Below the pieces are notes generated by a model. It did no database searches. It was given only the letters and a program-made list of their open reading frames with translations, and was not told where the DNA came from. DNA of 64,000 nucleotides. Origin: Thiohalocapsa sp. Its GTDB lineage: Bacteria; Pseudomonadota; Gammaproteobacteria; Chromatiales; Chromatiaceae. The DNA is taken from contig JANQFX010000011.1 in assembly GCA_028277725.1 (NCBI GenBank), positions 29,270 to 93,269 on the forward strand, written 5' to 3'. The position numbers and the translations under genes are program-made. Positions 8,932-17,934 of the stretch are shown here, one piece after another. Numbering within the stretch: position 1 is the first letter of the stretch; each line of letters opens with the position of its first letter.

Positions 8932-9546
8932 TCAGAGTGCGAGCCCGAGCCCGAACCCAATCAGGGTGCAGGCCCCGGCCAACCACGCCGATCTTCGGTC
9001 GCGGAGCCAGGTGTCCGCGCCGACCGTGCCTGCAGGGGGCACGGTGCGCGGCCGGGCGTTGTCGCGATTCGGCGGCGATGCATCCGGTTCAGTTCCGAGT
9101 GGTCGTGGCTGCGGAAGCGCGATGTGCCGGCCAGGGTCGGGTTCCTGCCTGGGGATGCCGCTACGCTGGCCCCGTTCGGCGAGCAGTGTCGGCAGACGCG
9201 CTGCCAATTGCTGGGGCTCCAGCACCGCGATGGCGCCGAGTCGTTTGGCCGTCCGTCCGAGCGGCCAGTCGTTGCCGTTCGTTCGAATCGCCACTGCCGG
9301 CGCCTGTGGGTCATCCCCCAGCAGCGCGAGCAGATCGAGCGCGTTCATGCCCGGTAGGGTCGGTGCGGTGAGGATCAGGTCGGGCGGATCATCCTGGAGA
9401 CGCCGCAGGGCCAGTTCCACGCTTGCGGTCTGGTGGATTCTGGCATTCAGGGCCCGCAGCTCCTGTCGGACCTGGTAGCGCGATGCGGCCGTGCCGTCGA
9501 TGACGAGGATGTCCGGTTTGGAGGATGTTGGCTTGATGGCTGACAT
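8932..9546 (-). CDS. Degenerate response-regulator receiver protein with C-terminal membrane anchor
   Basis: The start chosen, MSAIKPTSSK, precedes a CheY-like segment (residues about 10-125): DILVIDGTAASRYQVRQEL, PDLILTAPTLPGMNALDLL, AVAIRTNG and GAIAVLEP. The usual phosphoacceptor aspartate is replaced (PDLILTAP instead of DLILxD), one of the paired acidic residues is Ile-Asp only, and the conserved lysine is Glu, so normal phosphorylation is unlikely. A proline/arginine-rich linker of about 65 residues follows, then a hydrophobic C-terminus (WLAGACTLIGFGLGLAL) that could be a tail anchor. No output domain is visible. No strong ribosome site supports any start; one 24 codons upstream is possible. 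Confidence 0.6.
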   Translation of the reverse strand: MSAIKPTSSKPDILVIDGTAASRYQVRQELRALNARIHQTASVELALRRLQDDPPDLILTAPTLPGMNALDLLALLGDDPQAPAVAIRTNGNDWPLGRTAKRLGAIAVLEPQQLAARLPTLLAERGQRSGIPRQEPDPGRHIALPQPRPLGTEPDASPPNRDNARPRTVPPAGTVGADTWLRDRRSAWLAGACTLIGFGLGLAL

Positions 9547-9752
9547 GTCGGGCTGGGCGGTCGTCGCGATGCAGGGATGCGCCCGACGGTAGCTGCACCG
9601 CCGGGATTCGATCAACAACGCGATCCTTACTGGTCGCCCGGCGGCTGAGCTCTTAACATGCTAGGCAATGGTCGGCGATGATGCGACGTGCGTCCTGGTG
9701 CGATGGACGGAGGCTGGCAATAGACTTTTCCCCGGGCGAGGAAGAATCAAGC

Positions 9753-10436
9753 ATGCAACTCAATGGTCTGGAGATGAAGATCCTCGACGACGCCGATGCC
9801 GTCGCGGAGGAGACGACCGCGCGCGTGCTCGCCGCCGCGGAGCAGGCGATCGAGGCCCGCGGGGCGTTCCATTTGGTACTGACCGGTGGCTCGACGCCGA
9901 TCGCGACCTATCGCCGGCTCGCACAGGCAGACGCGGACTGGTCCACCTGGCACCTCTATCACGGCGATGAGCGCTGCCTGCCCGTCGATGATGTGGAACG
10001 CAACAGCCTGGCTGCACGCGAAGCCTGGCTGTCTCGGGTGGATATCCCGGCGCAACAGATCCACGACATCCCCGCCGAGCAGGGTGCAGAGGCCGCCGCG
10101 GCGGCCTACGAGGCGGTGGTCTCCGCCGCGGTTCCCTTCGATCTGGTGTTGCTCGGCATGGGTGAGGACGGACACACCGCGAGCCTATTCCCCGGCCAGG
10201 AGGTCTGCCCCGGCCCGTTGGTGATGCCGGTCCACGATGCGCCCAAGCCGCCTTCGGATCGCGTGTCCCTGACCCCCTCGGCCTTGTGTCGGACCCGGCG
10301 CATGCTCGTGCTCGTCACCGGGGCGGGCAAGCGCCCGGCCATGCGACGTTGGCGAGCGGGCGAGGGTCTGCCCATTGCCCGGGTCGCCGTCGCCGGCAAT
10401 GCCGATCTGATACTCGATCGAGCGGCCGCGCCCTAA
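9753..10436 (+). CDS. pgl: 6-phosphogluconolactonase
   Basis: This 227-aa enzyme hydrolyses 6-phosphoglucono-1,5-lactone to 6-phosphogluconate in the oxidative pentose phosphate pathway. Family motifs seen are LVLTGGSTP near the N-terminus, the YHGDERCLP motif, and GMGEDGHTASLFP in the middle. The C-terminal half has VSLTPSALCRTRRMLVLVTGAGK. The start at 9753 has GAGGAAGAA upstream. Length and motif order match the SugarP_isomerase/Pgl family. No zwf or gnd gene is adjacent. Confidence 0.95.
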   Translation: MQLNGLEMKILDDADAVAEETTARVLAAAEQAIEARGAFHLVLTGGSTPIATYRRLAQADADWSTWHLYHGDERCLPVDDVERNSLAAREAWLSRVDIPAQQIHDIPAEQGAEAAAAAYEAVVSAAVPFDLVLLGMGEDGHTASLFPGQEVCPGPLVMPVHDAPKPPSDRVSLTPSALCRTRRMLVLVTGAGKRPAMRRWRAGEGLPIARVAVAGNADLILDRAAAP

Positions 10437-10543
10437 GAGGCTTGAACCGTTTTGCAACCCTGAATCAGCGCACCCCGAACAGACGGGCGAGCCCGAGCCC
10501 CAACGGGTCTATCCGTCCCTAACGAAACACAGCTGTACCAGCC

Positions 10544-11008
10544 ATGACCCTGCAACTCGCCGTCGCTATCGCATTCCACCAACTCGCCACCGTGATCTGG
10601 GTTGGCGGTATGTTCTTCGCGCATTTCGCGCTGCGGCGCTCGGCGCAGAGCCAGCTCGACCCGCCACAGCGATTGCCCCTGTTGCTGGCGGTGTTCGATC
10701 GGTTCTTCGTCTGGGTCTGGGTGGCGATCGTCGTGCTCTGGGCCAGCGGTCTATGGGTCTTTGTCGGCATCTACGGCGGCGGCATGGCCTGGCACGTGCA
10801 CGCGATGATGGGCCTGGCGCTGGCCATGACCGGGCTGTTCGCCTATTTGTACTTCGTGCCGTACCGCAGGCTCAGCAAGCTCGTGGCCGTGAAGGACTGG
10901 CCCGGCGCGGGCGAGCGGGTCGCTACCATTCGGCGCATCATCCTGATCAACCTGGCCCTTGGCCTGGTGACGGCCGTCTTGGGTTCCGCGGGTCGGTATA
11001 TGGGCTGA
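10544..11008 (+). CDS. CopD-like membrane protein
   Basis: The 154-residue protein has four predicted membrane helices. The first contains FHQLATVIWVGGMFFAHF, similar in layout to CopD-domain proteins, whose histidines can bind copper or heme. Other spans are FFVWVWVAIVVLWASGLWVFV, MMGLALAMTGLFAYLYFVP and IILINLALGLVTAVLGS. A histidine pair lies before the third span (WHVHAMM). It may be a heme-binding or copper-uptake membrane protein; which one cannot be decided. It is 107 bp after pgl and may have its own promoter. Confidence 0.7.
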   Translation: MTLQLAVAIAFHQLATVIWVGGMFFAHFALRRSAQSQLDPPQRLPLLLAVFDRFFVWVWVAIVVLWASGLWVFVGIYGGGMAWHVHAMMGLALAMTGLFAYLYFVPYRRLSKLVAVKDWPGAGERVATIRRIILINLALGLVTAVLGSAGRYMG

Positions 11009-11100
11009 ACGGGGCAAGCGGGACGCCCGAGGCACCCGTCGCGACCTGATGCGCGGGCGTCGACGAACCGAGTGCCAGCGGATAGGGCAGGCTTGGGCCC

Positions 11101-11127
11101 AACAAAAAGGCCCCCGAAGGGGCCTTG
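11101..11127 (-). terminator. Rho-independent terminator after the DUF2892 gene
   Basis: On the minus strand the sequence reads AAGGCCCC-TTCG-GGGGCCTT followed by a run of T. This is a strong GC stem with a stable tetraloop and U tract, about 55 bp past the stop of the DUF2892 gene. On the plus strand the stem is not followed by T, so it mainly serves the leftward gene. Confidence 0.85.
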
Positions 11128-11179
11128 GATCTTCAGCGCCCGCAACGGGCGCAGCGGTCGGCAGCCAGCCTGGCCAGCC

Positions 11180-11380
11180 TCAGAAGGCGGTGCCGGGCTC
11201 CATCCCGAACTTGCGTAGGATGGTGGCCAGCGGGCAGAACCCGGTGAAGGCCGACTGCAGCAGGTTGAGTCCTACGAAGCCGGTGAACCACAACCACAGG
11301 GGGCTGACGGTGTACGCCAGAATGGCGGAGATCAGGACGAAGCTACCGGCGACGGCGAGCACGATGCGTTCGATGGACAT
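11180..11380 (-). CDS. DUF2892 (YgaP-like) inner membrane protein
   Basis: This 66-residue protein with two hydrophobic segments matches the DUF2892 family: [19 protein letters not shown] at the start, then [32 protein letters not shown]. The conserved FTGFCP motif, with one cysteine after the second span, is typical of the family and of the membrane part of the rhodanese YgaP. It often appears in sulfur- or metal-related neighbourhoods; its exact role is unknown. It is followed by a clear terminator and is divergent from the kinase gene. Confidence 0.88.
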   Translation of the reverse strand: MSIERIVLAVAGSFVLISAILAYTVSPLWLWFTGFVGLNLLQSAFTGFCPLATILRKFGMEPGTAF

Positions 11381-11400
11381 GGTCTACCTCGGACAGATGT

Positions 11401-13062
11401 GTGTTGTATCAATCCCGCAATGATCACCAAAACCAGAGATTTGCTCAAGTGATCGAGCATGCGGACTTGGTCGACTTGGACGTCTACCAGCGCGACCTGG
11501 TGGAGCATTTGGCGGGTCTGCGACTGCCGTGCCCTGGCGACTCGGCGTCAAGGGCCGCCTGCGGATCCCATGAGATCGTCGAGACCCACATCTCGCGCGT
11601 GCTGCTGAGCGGCGCTTGTGCCTATAAGTTCAAGCGACCGGTCTGCTTGGGATTTCTGGACTTCTCGAGCCTTGAACAGCGGCGGTTCTACGCTTTCGAG
11701 GAGCTGCGGCTCAACCGCAGACTGGCGCCGACCTTGTATCTCGATGTGCTTCCCGTCACGGGCGGTGGGCCGGGTCCAGCACAAGCCGCGGCACCGAGGT
11801 TGGACGGCAGTGGACCGGTGCTGGACTATGTTGTGCGCATGCGCCGGTTTGCCGCATCAGACCTCTTGACTCGGCGCCCGATGACGGCGGGCATGGCTGA
11901 TCAGCTCGTCGCCCAGCTCGCGGCATTCCATGCCAAGGCCCCGAGCGCGCCGGAGCAGAGCGACTACGGCACCCCGGCCGCCGTGTTGCAGCCCATGCTC
12001 GACAATTTCCGAATGATCCGTGCATTCGCCGACCCCGAGCCCTGTCTGGACACGACCTTGCGCCGACTCGAGGCCTGGACCAGGGGTACCTTTGAGAAGG
12101 TCTCGTCGGCGCTCCCGCGGCGTCGAGCCGAAGGCCGCATCCGCGAGTGTCACGGCGACCTGCACCTGGGCAACATCGCCGTGGTGGATGGCACACCGCT
12201 CGCGTTCGACTGCATCGATTTCAGCCCGGCACTGCGCTGGATCGATGTGATGAGCGAGATCGCCTTTCTGTTGATGGACCTGCACCGCGTCGGACAGTCC
12301 CGTGTCGCGCGTCGACTGCTGAACCGCTATCTGGCCCTAACCGGCGACTATGGGGGGCTCGGGCTGCTACCGTTCTACCTGGTGTATCGGGCGCTGGTAC
12401 GTGCCAAGGTCAGCGCCCTCGGCGGCGCTGACCATCACCACGGGTCGTTGGCCGCCGCCGACGCGGTGCGCCTGTACCTGCGCGAGGCCGTCCGCTGGAC
12501 TCGATCGGAGCCACCACGTCTGGTCATCCTGTACGGCCCATCCGGCTCCGGGAAGAGCGTCCTTGGCGCCTCGCTCGTCGAGCGGTTGCCGCTGATCCAT
12601 CTCCGTTCCGACGTGGAGCGCAAGCGCCTGTTCGGTCTGATGCCAGACGCGGCGAGCAGCGGCGCTGTGTCCGAGGAGGTCATCTACGGTAGCGAGGCGA
12701 CCGCTCGCACCTACGCGCGCCTGCTGGCGCTGACACGGCAGCTCATCGGGGTCGGACAAGGCGTACTGGTGGATGCCACCTTCCAGGACGGGCAGCAGCG
12801 GGAGGCGTTTCGTGGCTTGGCCTCGGCGCTCCGCTGTCCGTTCCATATCCTGGCCCTGAATGCGCCCGCAGAGACCTTGCGCAGCCGGGTGGCGGAACGC
12901 GCGCAGCGGGGCGACGACGCCTCCGAGGCGGATGTCGCTGTGCTACGCCGCCAGCTGCAGCATCTTGACCCGCTCTCGGCGGAGGAGCGAGGGCGGGCGA
13001 TGTTCATCGACGGCCGCGGCCTGCCGGGCATCGATGCGGTGGTCAGACGACTGACGGCCTGA
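11401..13062 (+). CDS. Aminoglycoside-phosphotransferase-like / P-loop kinase fusion protein
   Basis: The 553-aa product has two domains. The N-terminal two thirds is a protein-kinase-like fold of the aminoglycoside phosphotransferase type: ETHISRVLLSGACAYKFKRP, then the catalytic loop CHGDLHLGNIAV and the metal motif FDCIDFSPALRWID. The last third is a P-loop kinase/ATPase: ILYGPSGSGKSVLG (Walker A) and GVLVDATFQD. This architecture is a known family in proteobacteria, but its substrate is not established, and it should not be read as an antibiotic-resistance gene. The start is uncertain: a GTG at 11401 lies only 20 bp from the divergent gene, and a GTG at 11449 is an alternative. Confidence 0.8.
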   Translation: MLYQSRNDHQNQRFAQVIEHADLVDLDVYQRDLVEHLAGLRLPCPGDSASRAACGSHEIVETHISRVLLSGACAYKFKRPVCLGFLDFSSLEQRRFYAFEELRLNRRLAPTLYLDVLPVTGGGPGPAQAAAPRLDGSGPVLDYVVRMRRFAASDLLTRRPMTAGMADQLVAQLAAFHAKAPSAPEQSDYGTPAAVLQPMLDNFRMIRAFADPEPCLDTTLRRLEAWTRGTFEKVSSALPRRRAEGRIRECHGDLHLGNIAVVDGTPLAFDCIDFSPALRWIDVMSEIAFLLMDLHRVGQSRVARRLLNRYLALTGDYGGLGLLPFYLVYRALVRAKVSALGGADHHHGSLAAADAVRLYLREAVRWTRSEPPRLVILYGPSGSGKSVLGASLVERLPLIHLRSDVERKRLFGLMPDAASSGAVSEEVIYGSEATARTYARLLALTRQLIGVGQGVLVDATFQDGQQREAFRGLASALRCPFHILALNAPAETLRSRVAERAQRGDDASEADVAVLRRQLQHLDPLSAEERGRAMFIDGRGLPGIDAVVRRLTA

Positions 13063-13435
13063 GCGTCACCCCTTACCGCCTGTCGGAATTCGCCCCATCC
13101 CGGCGCGCCGCTCATCGTGGCTGTGCCAAGCTTGAGACAACAAGAAGCATGACCTGGCGTCATGACGCACAAGCATGATGGATATACACCACAGGCGTAG
13201 ACTGTCCCCTGGCGCTCGCCGAGCTGCCGTGGCCCCGTGCAACAGCGAATCCGAGCGGCAATGTGCCCGGGGCTTGAGTCTCCCGAGGTCGGACGTGCAG
13301 GGGGCCACCGAGGGTCAGACCGCCGCATCGCCTCTAGGGGCTGATTACCGATCTGCCCAAGCATCGGATCAGTTGCCCGATCAAGGTACGGGCTCAGGAG
13401 CCGGTAAGGCCGCTGCATCCGAACGTCCGGAGTCG

Positions 13436-14395
13436 ATGAGCAGCGATCCATCGGTACCGCCGAGGCCGGTGGTCAGCACCCAAGTGACCATTCTGCTGGC
13501 CGACATCCGCGGCTTCACGGCCCTACTCGAGGCCTATTCGGCATCGTTGATGGTCGATCTCCTGAACCGGTTCTTCGCGACCATGTGCGACGCCGTCGAG
13601 CGCTACGGCGGTCGGCTCGACAAGTTCATGGGTGATTCGGTCATGGCGGTGTTCGCCGGCGGTCAGACCGACGACCACCTCCGGCGCGCCCTCGCCTGCG
13701 CGGCCGTGATGCAGCAGAACATGGTGCGCCTGAATCGCGGGCACGAGCATCGTGGTGAGCCGGAATTGTTCGCCGGCATCGCCGTGCATACCGGGACGGT
13801 CATGGCCGGTACCTTCGGGCCACCGCGGCACAGGACCGACACCGTCATCGGCGAGGCGGTGAACCTCGCCTCGCGCATGGAGTCCTTCAGCCTTCGCGGG
13901 CAGGTGTTGATCAGCGAGGCGGTGCAGGCCGCCGCGGACGGCTGGGTCGAGCTGGGGCCGGCGAATCAAGTGCGGCCGAAGGGCGTCGACCGTCCGGTGA
14001 CCATCTATCCGATGCGAGCGGTTCATTATCTCGACCGGCTGGTCGTGCCGACGGTGGAGCCACGGCAGTCGCCACGGGTTCGGGTCGATCTCGATGCCCT
14101 GTTCCGCCGGATTCGGTCCAAACGCGTCGCGGACGAACCGTTCGTCGGGCACGTGGACGATATTGGCTACTTCGGCCTGTCTGCCGAGTTACCCCGTGCC
14201 CTGCCGACGCTATCGGAAATCGCCGTCGAACTTCCGTTGGCCAACAGCTGGAAACCGAGCCAACTCTATGCTCGCGTGGTGCGCTCCGTACCCGAGGGGC
14301 GGGCCTACCGCACCAACCTCGAGTTCACGGTGGTGGATACACCGGCCCATCGGCACGTGAAGGCGTTGGTGGATGATTCACTCTGGCGCCGTTGA
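13436..14395 (+). CDS. Class III nucleotidyl cyclase with C-terminal PilZ-like domain
   Basis: The start chosen is the ATG at MSSDPSVPP; an upstream in-frame ATG at 13175 adds 87 residues of low complexity. The N-terminal part is a class III cyclase: ILLADIRGFTALLEAYS and LDKFMGDSVMAVFAG carry the two metal aspartates, and TVIGEAVNLASRM has the transition-state Asn and Arg. The lysine in LDKFMGD favours ATP. After a linker, residues about 210-315 look PilZ-like, with RQSPR (RxxxR) and then DIGYFG in place of DxSxxG. The protein may link cAMP synthesis to c-di-GMP binding. No membrane span is seen, and no neighbour gives a pathway. Confidence 0.82.
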   Translation: MSSDPSVPPRPVVSTQVTILLADIRGFTALLEAYSASLMVDLLNRFFATMCDAVERYGGRLDKFMGDSVMAVFAGGQTDDHLRRALACAAVMQQNMVRLNRGHEHRGEPELFAGIAVHTGTVMAGTFGPPRHRTDTVIGEAVNLASRMESFSLRGQVLISEAVQAAADGWVELGPANQVRPKGVDRPVTIYPMRAVHYLDRLVVPTVEPRQSPRVRVDLDALFRRIRSKRVADEPFVGHVDDIGYFGLSAELPRALPTLSEIAVELPLANSWKPSQLYARVVRSVPEGRAYRTNLEFTVVDTPAHRHVKALVDDSLWRR

Positions 14396-14514
14396 ACATC
14401 GATGCCGACGCCTCTAGGGCGCCGCTAGCCTAGGGTTTCAGAGGGCCCCCGGCATCTCCGAGGGACATAAGACGTGAGGGGGAGGCCGTCGGGAGAACCG
14501 GTGGGGAGTCGGGG

Positions 14515-16395
14515 CTACTCCGGCTGAATAGCGTACACCTCGACCCGGCGGTTGGCCCGTCGGCCCTGCTCCGTGTCGTTGCTCGCGATGGGCCGGTCCT
14601 CGCCGATGCCTTGGGCGGTTATCCGCTCTGCATCGACTCCGCGCTCCGACAGGGCCTGCATCACGGCCTCGGCGCGCTGTTGCGATAGGGAACGATTGAT
14701 GTCCGCGCCCCCGGAGCTATCGGTGTGTCCCTCGATGCGGATGTCGAGTTGGGACTGACCCTTCAGGAAGTCGGCGATCCGGTCCAGGCTCGGCAAGTCA
14801 CCCTCGGGCAGGGTGGCGGTGCCACTTGGGAATCGAAGCTCGTCGCCGGCCAGGCTGAGCAGGATGCCATTCTCCGTGATCTGTCCCCCGAGTGGGGCCG
14901 CCGCGACGTACATGCCCTGGGTCTTCCGTGCTGCTTCGGCGCCTGCCTTGGTATCGGCGAGCTCCTGACGTAGCCGTGCGATGGTTTCGTTCAGCTCCGC
15001 GAGCTTGGTGTCCGCGTCCTCGGCCCCCGCGGCCCGGCGTTCGACCTCCTGCTGCGCCTGGTTCTGCGCCTTGTGGGCGGCGTCCAGTTGCGCTTGCAGC
15101 GATTGTTGCTCCTCTTCCATCGCCTGCCGCGTCTCGGCCAGCGCAGCCTTTTGCTCTTCCAGTGCCTGTTGGGCGGCCGTCGCGGCGGCCTCGGCTTCGT
15201 CCCGCGCCTTGGTCAGGGCGTCCAGCTCCGGCTTCAGACGTTCCAACTCGGCGGAGGTGTCTGCGAGTGTGCCCTGCTTGGTGGCCTGCGCAGCTTCCAG
15301 CTCGGCGCGCAGGGCCTCGACGTTGCTCTCCATCTCCTCCGTGCGCGCGTTGGCGCTGTCCAACTCGGATTGCAACGAGGCCTTCTCGGCTTCGAGCGCC
15401 ATGGTTCGCTGTCTCGCGGCCTCGGCCTCCTCGGCTGCGGTGACCTGATCCGGGGAGGGGATCTCGGCCAGCTGCTGTTCCGCCGCCTTGCGTTCCTCGA
15501 CGGCCTGGTCGAGCTCCGCCTGCAGCTCTTGGAGCAGGACCTGGCTACGCTCGAGCTCTGCCTTCCAGATGGTCGTTTCGCCCGTCGCGGATGCGTCGGC
15601 GTCGTTGTCGGCCATGAGTTGCTCGCGCTCGCGGGTCAGGGCGACCAGCTTGTCCTGGAGGTCCAGGATCGCGGCCTCTTCCTTGTCGACAAGGGTCTGC
15701 AGGCGTTCCTGACGTGCGGCGCCGCGCTTGAGCTTGTCCCTCAGGGCCGCTTCGAGCTGATTCGCCGTATTGAGCTCGAAATTGAGTCCGGCGATGGTCT
15801 CGTTGTCCGCCTCGAGCTTGGCCTCGAGCTCGTGCTTCTCTTCAGTCAGGTCCACGAGCTTGTCGCGCAGTGCGGAGTCCTCCTTTCGGATTTGCTCCAG
15901 ATTCTGCTCCAGCTCCGTCTTCGCCTGTTTCAGCTCGCTCAGCTGATCCGCCTGCGCGGTGCGTTGCTGCTTCTCCTGCTCCAGCGCCTGCGTCACCCCG
16001 TCGAGGGCGGAGGCGTGCGCAGCTTTCATGCTCGCCAGGGTATCGGCGTGCGCCTCCTCGAGTTGTTGGGTCGCCTGGGCGTGGGTGGCCTTCAGGTCGT
16101 CAATGGTGGCGGCGTGCTTGTCCTTCAGGTCTTTGACGGTGGCGGTGTGGGTCGTCTTCAGCTGGGCGACCTGTTTGGCCGCGTCCTGGGCCTCCGCCGA
16201 GGTCTCGTCGAGGGCGGAGCCTGCGTCCGCTAGACGCGCCCGCGTGTCCGCGAGAGTAGAGCGCGCCTCGGCGAAGGCCGCTTTCTGGATGTCGGAGTGA
16301 TGCGCGTAGAGCAGGAGCACGCCGATCAGCATGGCCAGAACGAGCCAGAACAGGATTTTCCAGAGGCTCGGGTCGAGGTCTGATTGCGAGGACAT
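14515..16395 (-). CDS. OmpA-family C-terminal domain protein with long coiled coil
   Basis: This 626-aa protein has an N-terminal membrane anchor (LWKILFWLVLAMLIGVLLLYA) and roughly 430 residues of heptad-like Ala/Glu/Leu/Gln-rich coiled coil. The C-terminal OmpA/MotB-like peptidoglycan-binding domain carries IRIEGHTDSSGGADINRSLS, QRAEAVMQAL and RRANRRVEVY. The aspartate and arginine that contact diaminopimelate in this family (EGHTDSSG; NRRVEV) are present. It probably spans from the inner membrane to peptidoglycan as a structural or motility-related envelope protein. The start at 16395 is supported by CAGGAG upstream. The gene stands alone between fccB and the cyclase. Confidence 0.85.
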   Translation of the reverse strand: MSSQSDLDPSLWKILFWLVLAMLIGVLLLYAHHSDIQKAAFAEARSTLADTRARLADAGSALDETSAEAQDAAKQVAQLKTTHTATVKDLKDKHAATIDDLKATHAQATQQLEEAHADTLASMKAAHASALDGVTQALEQEKQQRTAQADQLSELKQAKTELEQNLEQIRKEDSALRDKLVDLTEEKHELEAKLEADNETIAGLNFELNTANQLEAALRDKLKRGAARQERLQTLVDKEEAAILDLQDKLVALTREREQLMADNDADASATGETTIWKAELERSQVLLQELQAELDQAVEERKAAEQQLAEIPSPDQVTAAEEAEAARQRTMALEAEKASLQSELDSANARTEEMESNVEALRAELEAAQATKQGTLADTSAELERLKPELDALTKARDEAEAAATAAQQALEEQKAALAETRQAMEEEQQSLQAQLDAAHKAQNQAQQEVERRAAGAEDADTKLAELNETIARLRQELADTKAGAEAARKTQGMYVAAAPLGGQITENGILLSLAGDELRFPSGTATLPEGDLPSLDRIADFLKGQSQLDIRIEGHTDSSGGADINRSLSQQRAEAVMQALSERGVDAERITAQGIGEDRPIASNDTEQGRRANRRVEVYAIQPE

Positions 16396-16523
16396 CAGGC
16401 AGGCTCCTGGTTGTGTTGTCGGGTCGAGACGCGGCCGGGCCTCGACCCGCAATTATGCCGTTTTCGCGTTTGATGAGACAGGTTCTCAACGCAGACGGCA
16501 GCCTGGGTTTCTCGGTTGGACAA

Positions 16524-16552
16524 GCAAAAAAATGGGGCCCGCAGGCCCCGAA
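16524..16552 (-). terminator. Rho-independent terminator after fccB
   Basis: On the minus strand GGGGCC-TGCG-GGCCCC is followed by ATTTTTTT: a six-base GC stem, four-base loop and U tract, about 65 bp past the fccB stop. It separates the fcc operon from the OmpA-domain gene. Confidence 0.82.
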
Positions 16553-16614
16553 GCTTCGCCGATCGGGCCCGGCCCACCTGCGTCTGCTGCAGCGCGGTCC
16601 GGGCCGTCTCAAGA

Positions 16615-17907
16615 TCAGGCAAAGATATCGTGTACGATGTTGTCGTACCAACTGTAGGCGTATTGCACTTCGCGCGCGAGGGCGAAGTCTGGCGCGTCGG
16701 ACGGGGTCAGGCCGCCTGAGCCCTCGACACCGGCGATGGTGCTACCGTCCTCGCTGAGGCGATAGACCGCTGCCACCGAGATGCCGTAGTCCTTGCCGAG
16801 GATGCTGTAGCAGGTGTTGACATAGGCCGGCACACCGGGTTCGTCGCCGTTGAGCATGGCGATGATGGCGGCAGCGGCCACCTTGCCCTGGCTGTTGGCG
16901 GAGTAGCCGGACTTGGGCATAGCCGTAGCGATGGAGGCGTCACCGATGACATGGATGCCCTTGTGGATGGTGGATTCGAAGGTCTTCTTGTCCACCGGGC
17001 ACCAGCCGCTGTCGTCGGCCAGGCCGGCATCGATGGCGATCTTGCCCGCGGATTGCGGGGGGATCACATTGATGACTGCGCCCTTCACCTCGTCGCCGAA
17101 GTCGTTGGTGACGGACATTGCGTCGGAGTCGACGCTCACCACGGTGTTGTCGGGGCCAGGCAGCCACTCGATCAGCGCGTTCTCGGTGCCGAAGCCGTAG
17201 AGCTTCTCCCAGGCTTGGGTGAAGAGTCCCTGCTTGGAGAATTTCTGCTTGCTGTCGAGGATCATGACCTTCGACTTCGGCTTGTTCTCCTTCAGATACC
17301 AGGCGATCTGGCTGGCGCGCTCGTACGGCCCAGGTGGGCAACGGAAGGGGTTCGGCGGGGAGACGATCACCACAACACCGCCGTCGTCCATGGACTCGAG
17401 TTGGCTGCGCAGCAGCTTGGTCTGATCGCCAGCCTTCCATGCGTGGGGCATCTTCGTGTCCGCGACTTCCGGGCTGTAGCCCTCGATCTTGTCGTAGAGC
17501 ATGGCGACGCCGGGGGAGACGACACAGCGGTCGTAAGGAAACTCGCCGGACGCGGTCTTGACGACCTTCTTGTCCGCGTCAATACCAGTGGCTGCCTCAT
17601 GCACCACCTTGATGCCGCGTGCCTTCAGGCCATCGTAGTTCTGTCGGATCTGGTCCATGGTGCGGTGACCACCCAACACCTCGTTACTCATATAACAGGT
17701 GTAGTAGTGCTCGTTCGGCTCGATGATGGTGACATCAATGCCCTCGTCGGCCATTTTGATGTACTTGGCCGCGGTGGCACCGCCGGTGCCGCCGCCGACC
17801 ACGACGACCTTCTTACCGTCGCCGAGGGCGATGGAAGGGGCGCCGATTGCGCTGACCGCCGCGAGGGCGCCGGTGGCTTTGACGAAATCGCGTCTATTCA
17901 TAGTCAT
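16615..17907 (-). CDS. fccB: Flavocytochrome c sulfide dehydrogenase, flavoprotein subunit
   Basis: The 430-aa FccB subunit oxidises sulfide to sulfur or polysulfide in the periplasm and passes electrons to the FccA heme subunit. It begins with a twin-arginine signal ([17 protein letters not shown]). The FAD-binding [17 protein letters not shown] follows. The cysteine in [13 protein letters not shown] matches the position of covalent FAD attachment, and cysteines in [12 protein letters not shown] and VNTCYSIL match the redox-active pair. HVIGDASIA is the second FAD motif. The C-terminal flavocytochrome domain is present, and the length is typical. It lies 27 bp after fccA, with AGGAGA before its ATG, and is followed by a terminator. 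Confidence 0.95.
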   Translation of the reverse strand: MTMNRRDFVKATGALAAVSAIGAPSIALGDGKKVVVVGGGTGGATAAKYIKMADEGIDVTIIEPNEHYYTCYMSNEVLGGHRTMDQIRQNYDGLKARGIKVVHEAATGIDADKKVVKTASGEFPYDRCVVSPGVAMLYDKIEGYSPEVADTKMPHAWKAGDQTKLLRSQLESMDDGGVVVIVSPPNPFRCPPGPYERASQIAWYLKENKPKSKVMILDSKQKFSKQGLFTQAWEKLYGFGTENALIEWLPGPDNTVVSVDSDAMSVTNDFGDEVKGAVINVIPPQSAGKIAIDAGLADDSGWCPVDKKTFESTIHKGIHVIGDASIATAMPKSGYSANSQGKVAAAAIIAMLNGDEPGVPAYVNTCYSILGKDYGISVAAVYRLSEDGSTIAGVEGSGGLTPSDAPDFALAREVQYAYSWYDNIVHDIFA

Positions 17908-17934
17908 GTGGCGTTTCTCCTGCTGGGTGGCTTG

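Noticed and set aside
11401..13062. Antibiotic resistance by aminoglycoside phosphotransferase
   Set aside because: The APH fold is shared by many kinases; this two-domain family is not known for resistance and has no resistance neighbours.
13175..13435. N-terminal extension of the cyclase from an ATG at 13175
   Set aside because: The added 87 residues are low-complexity and lack any cyclase or signal motif. The later ATG is preferred, though not proven.
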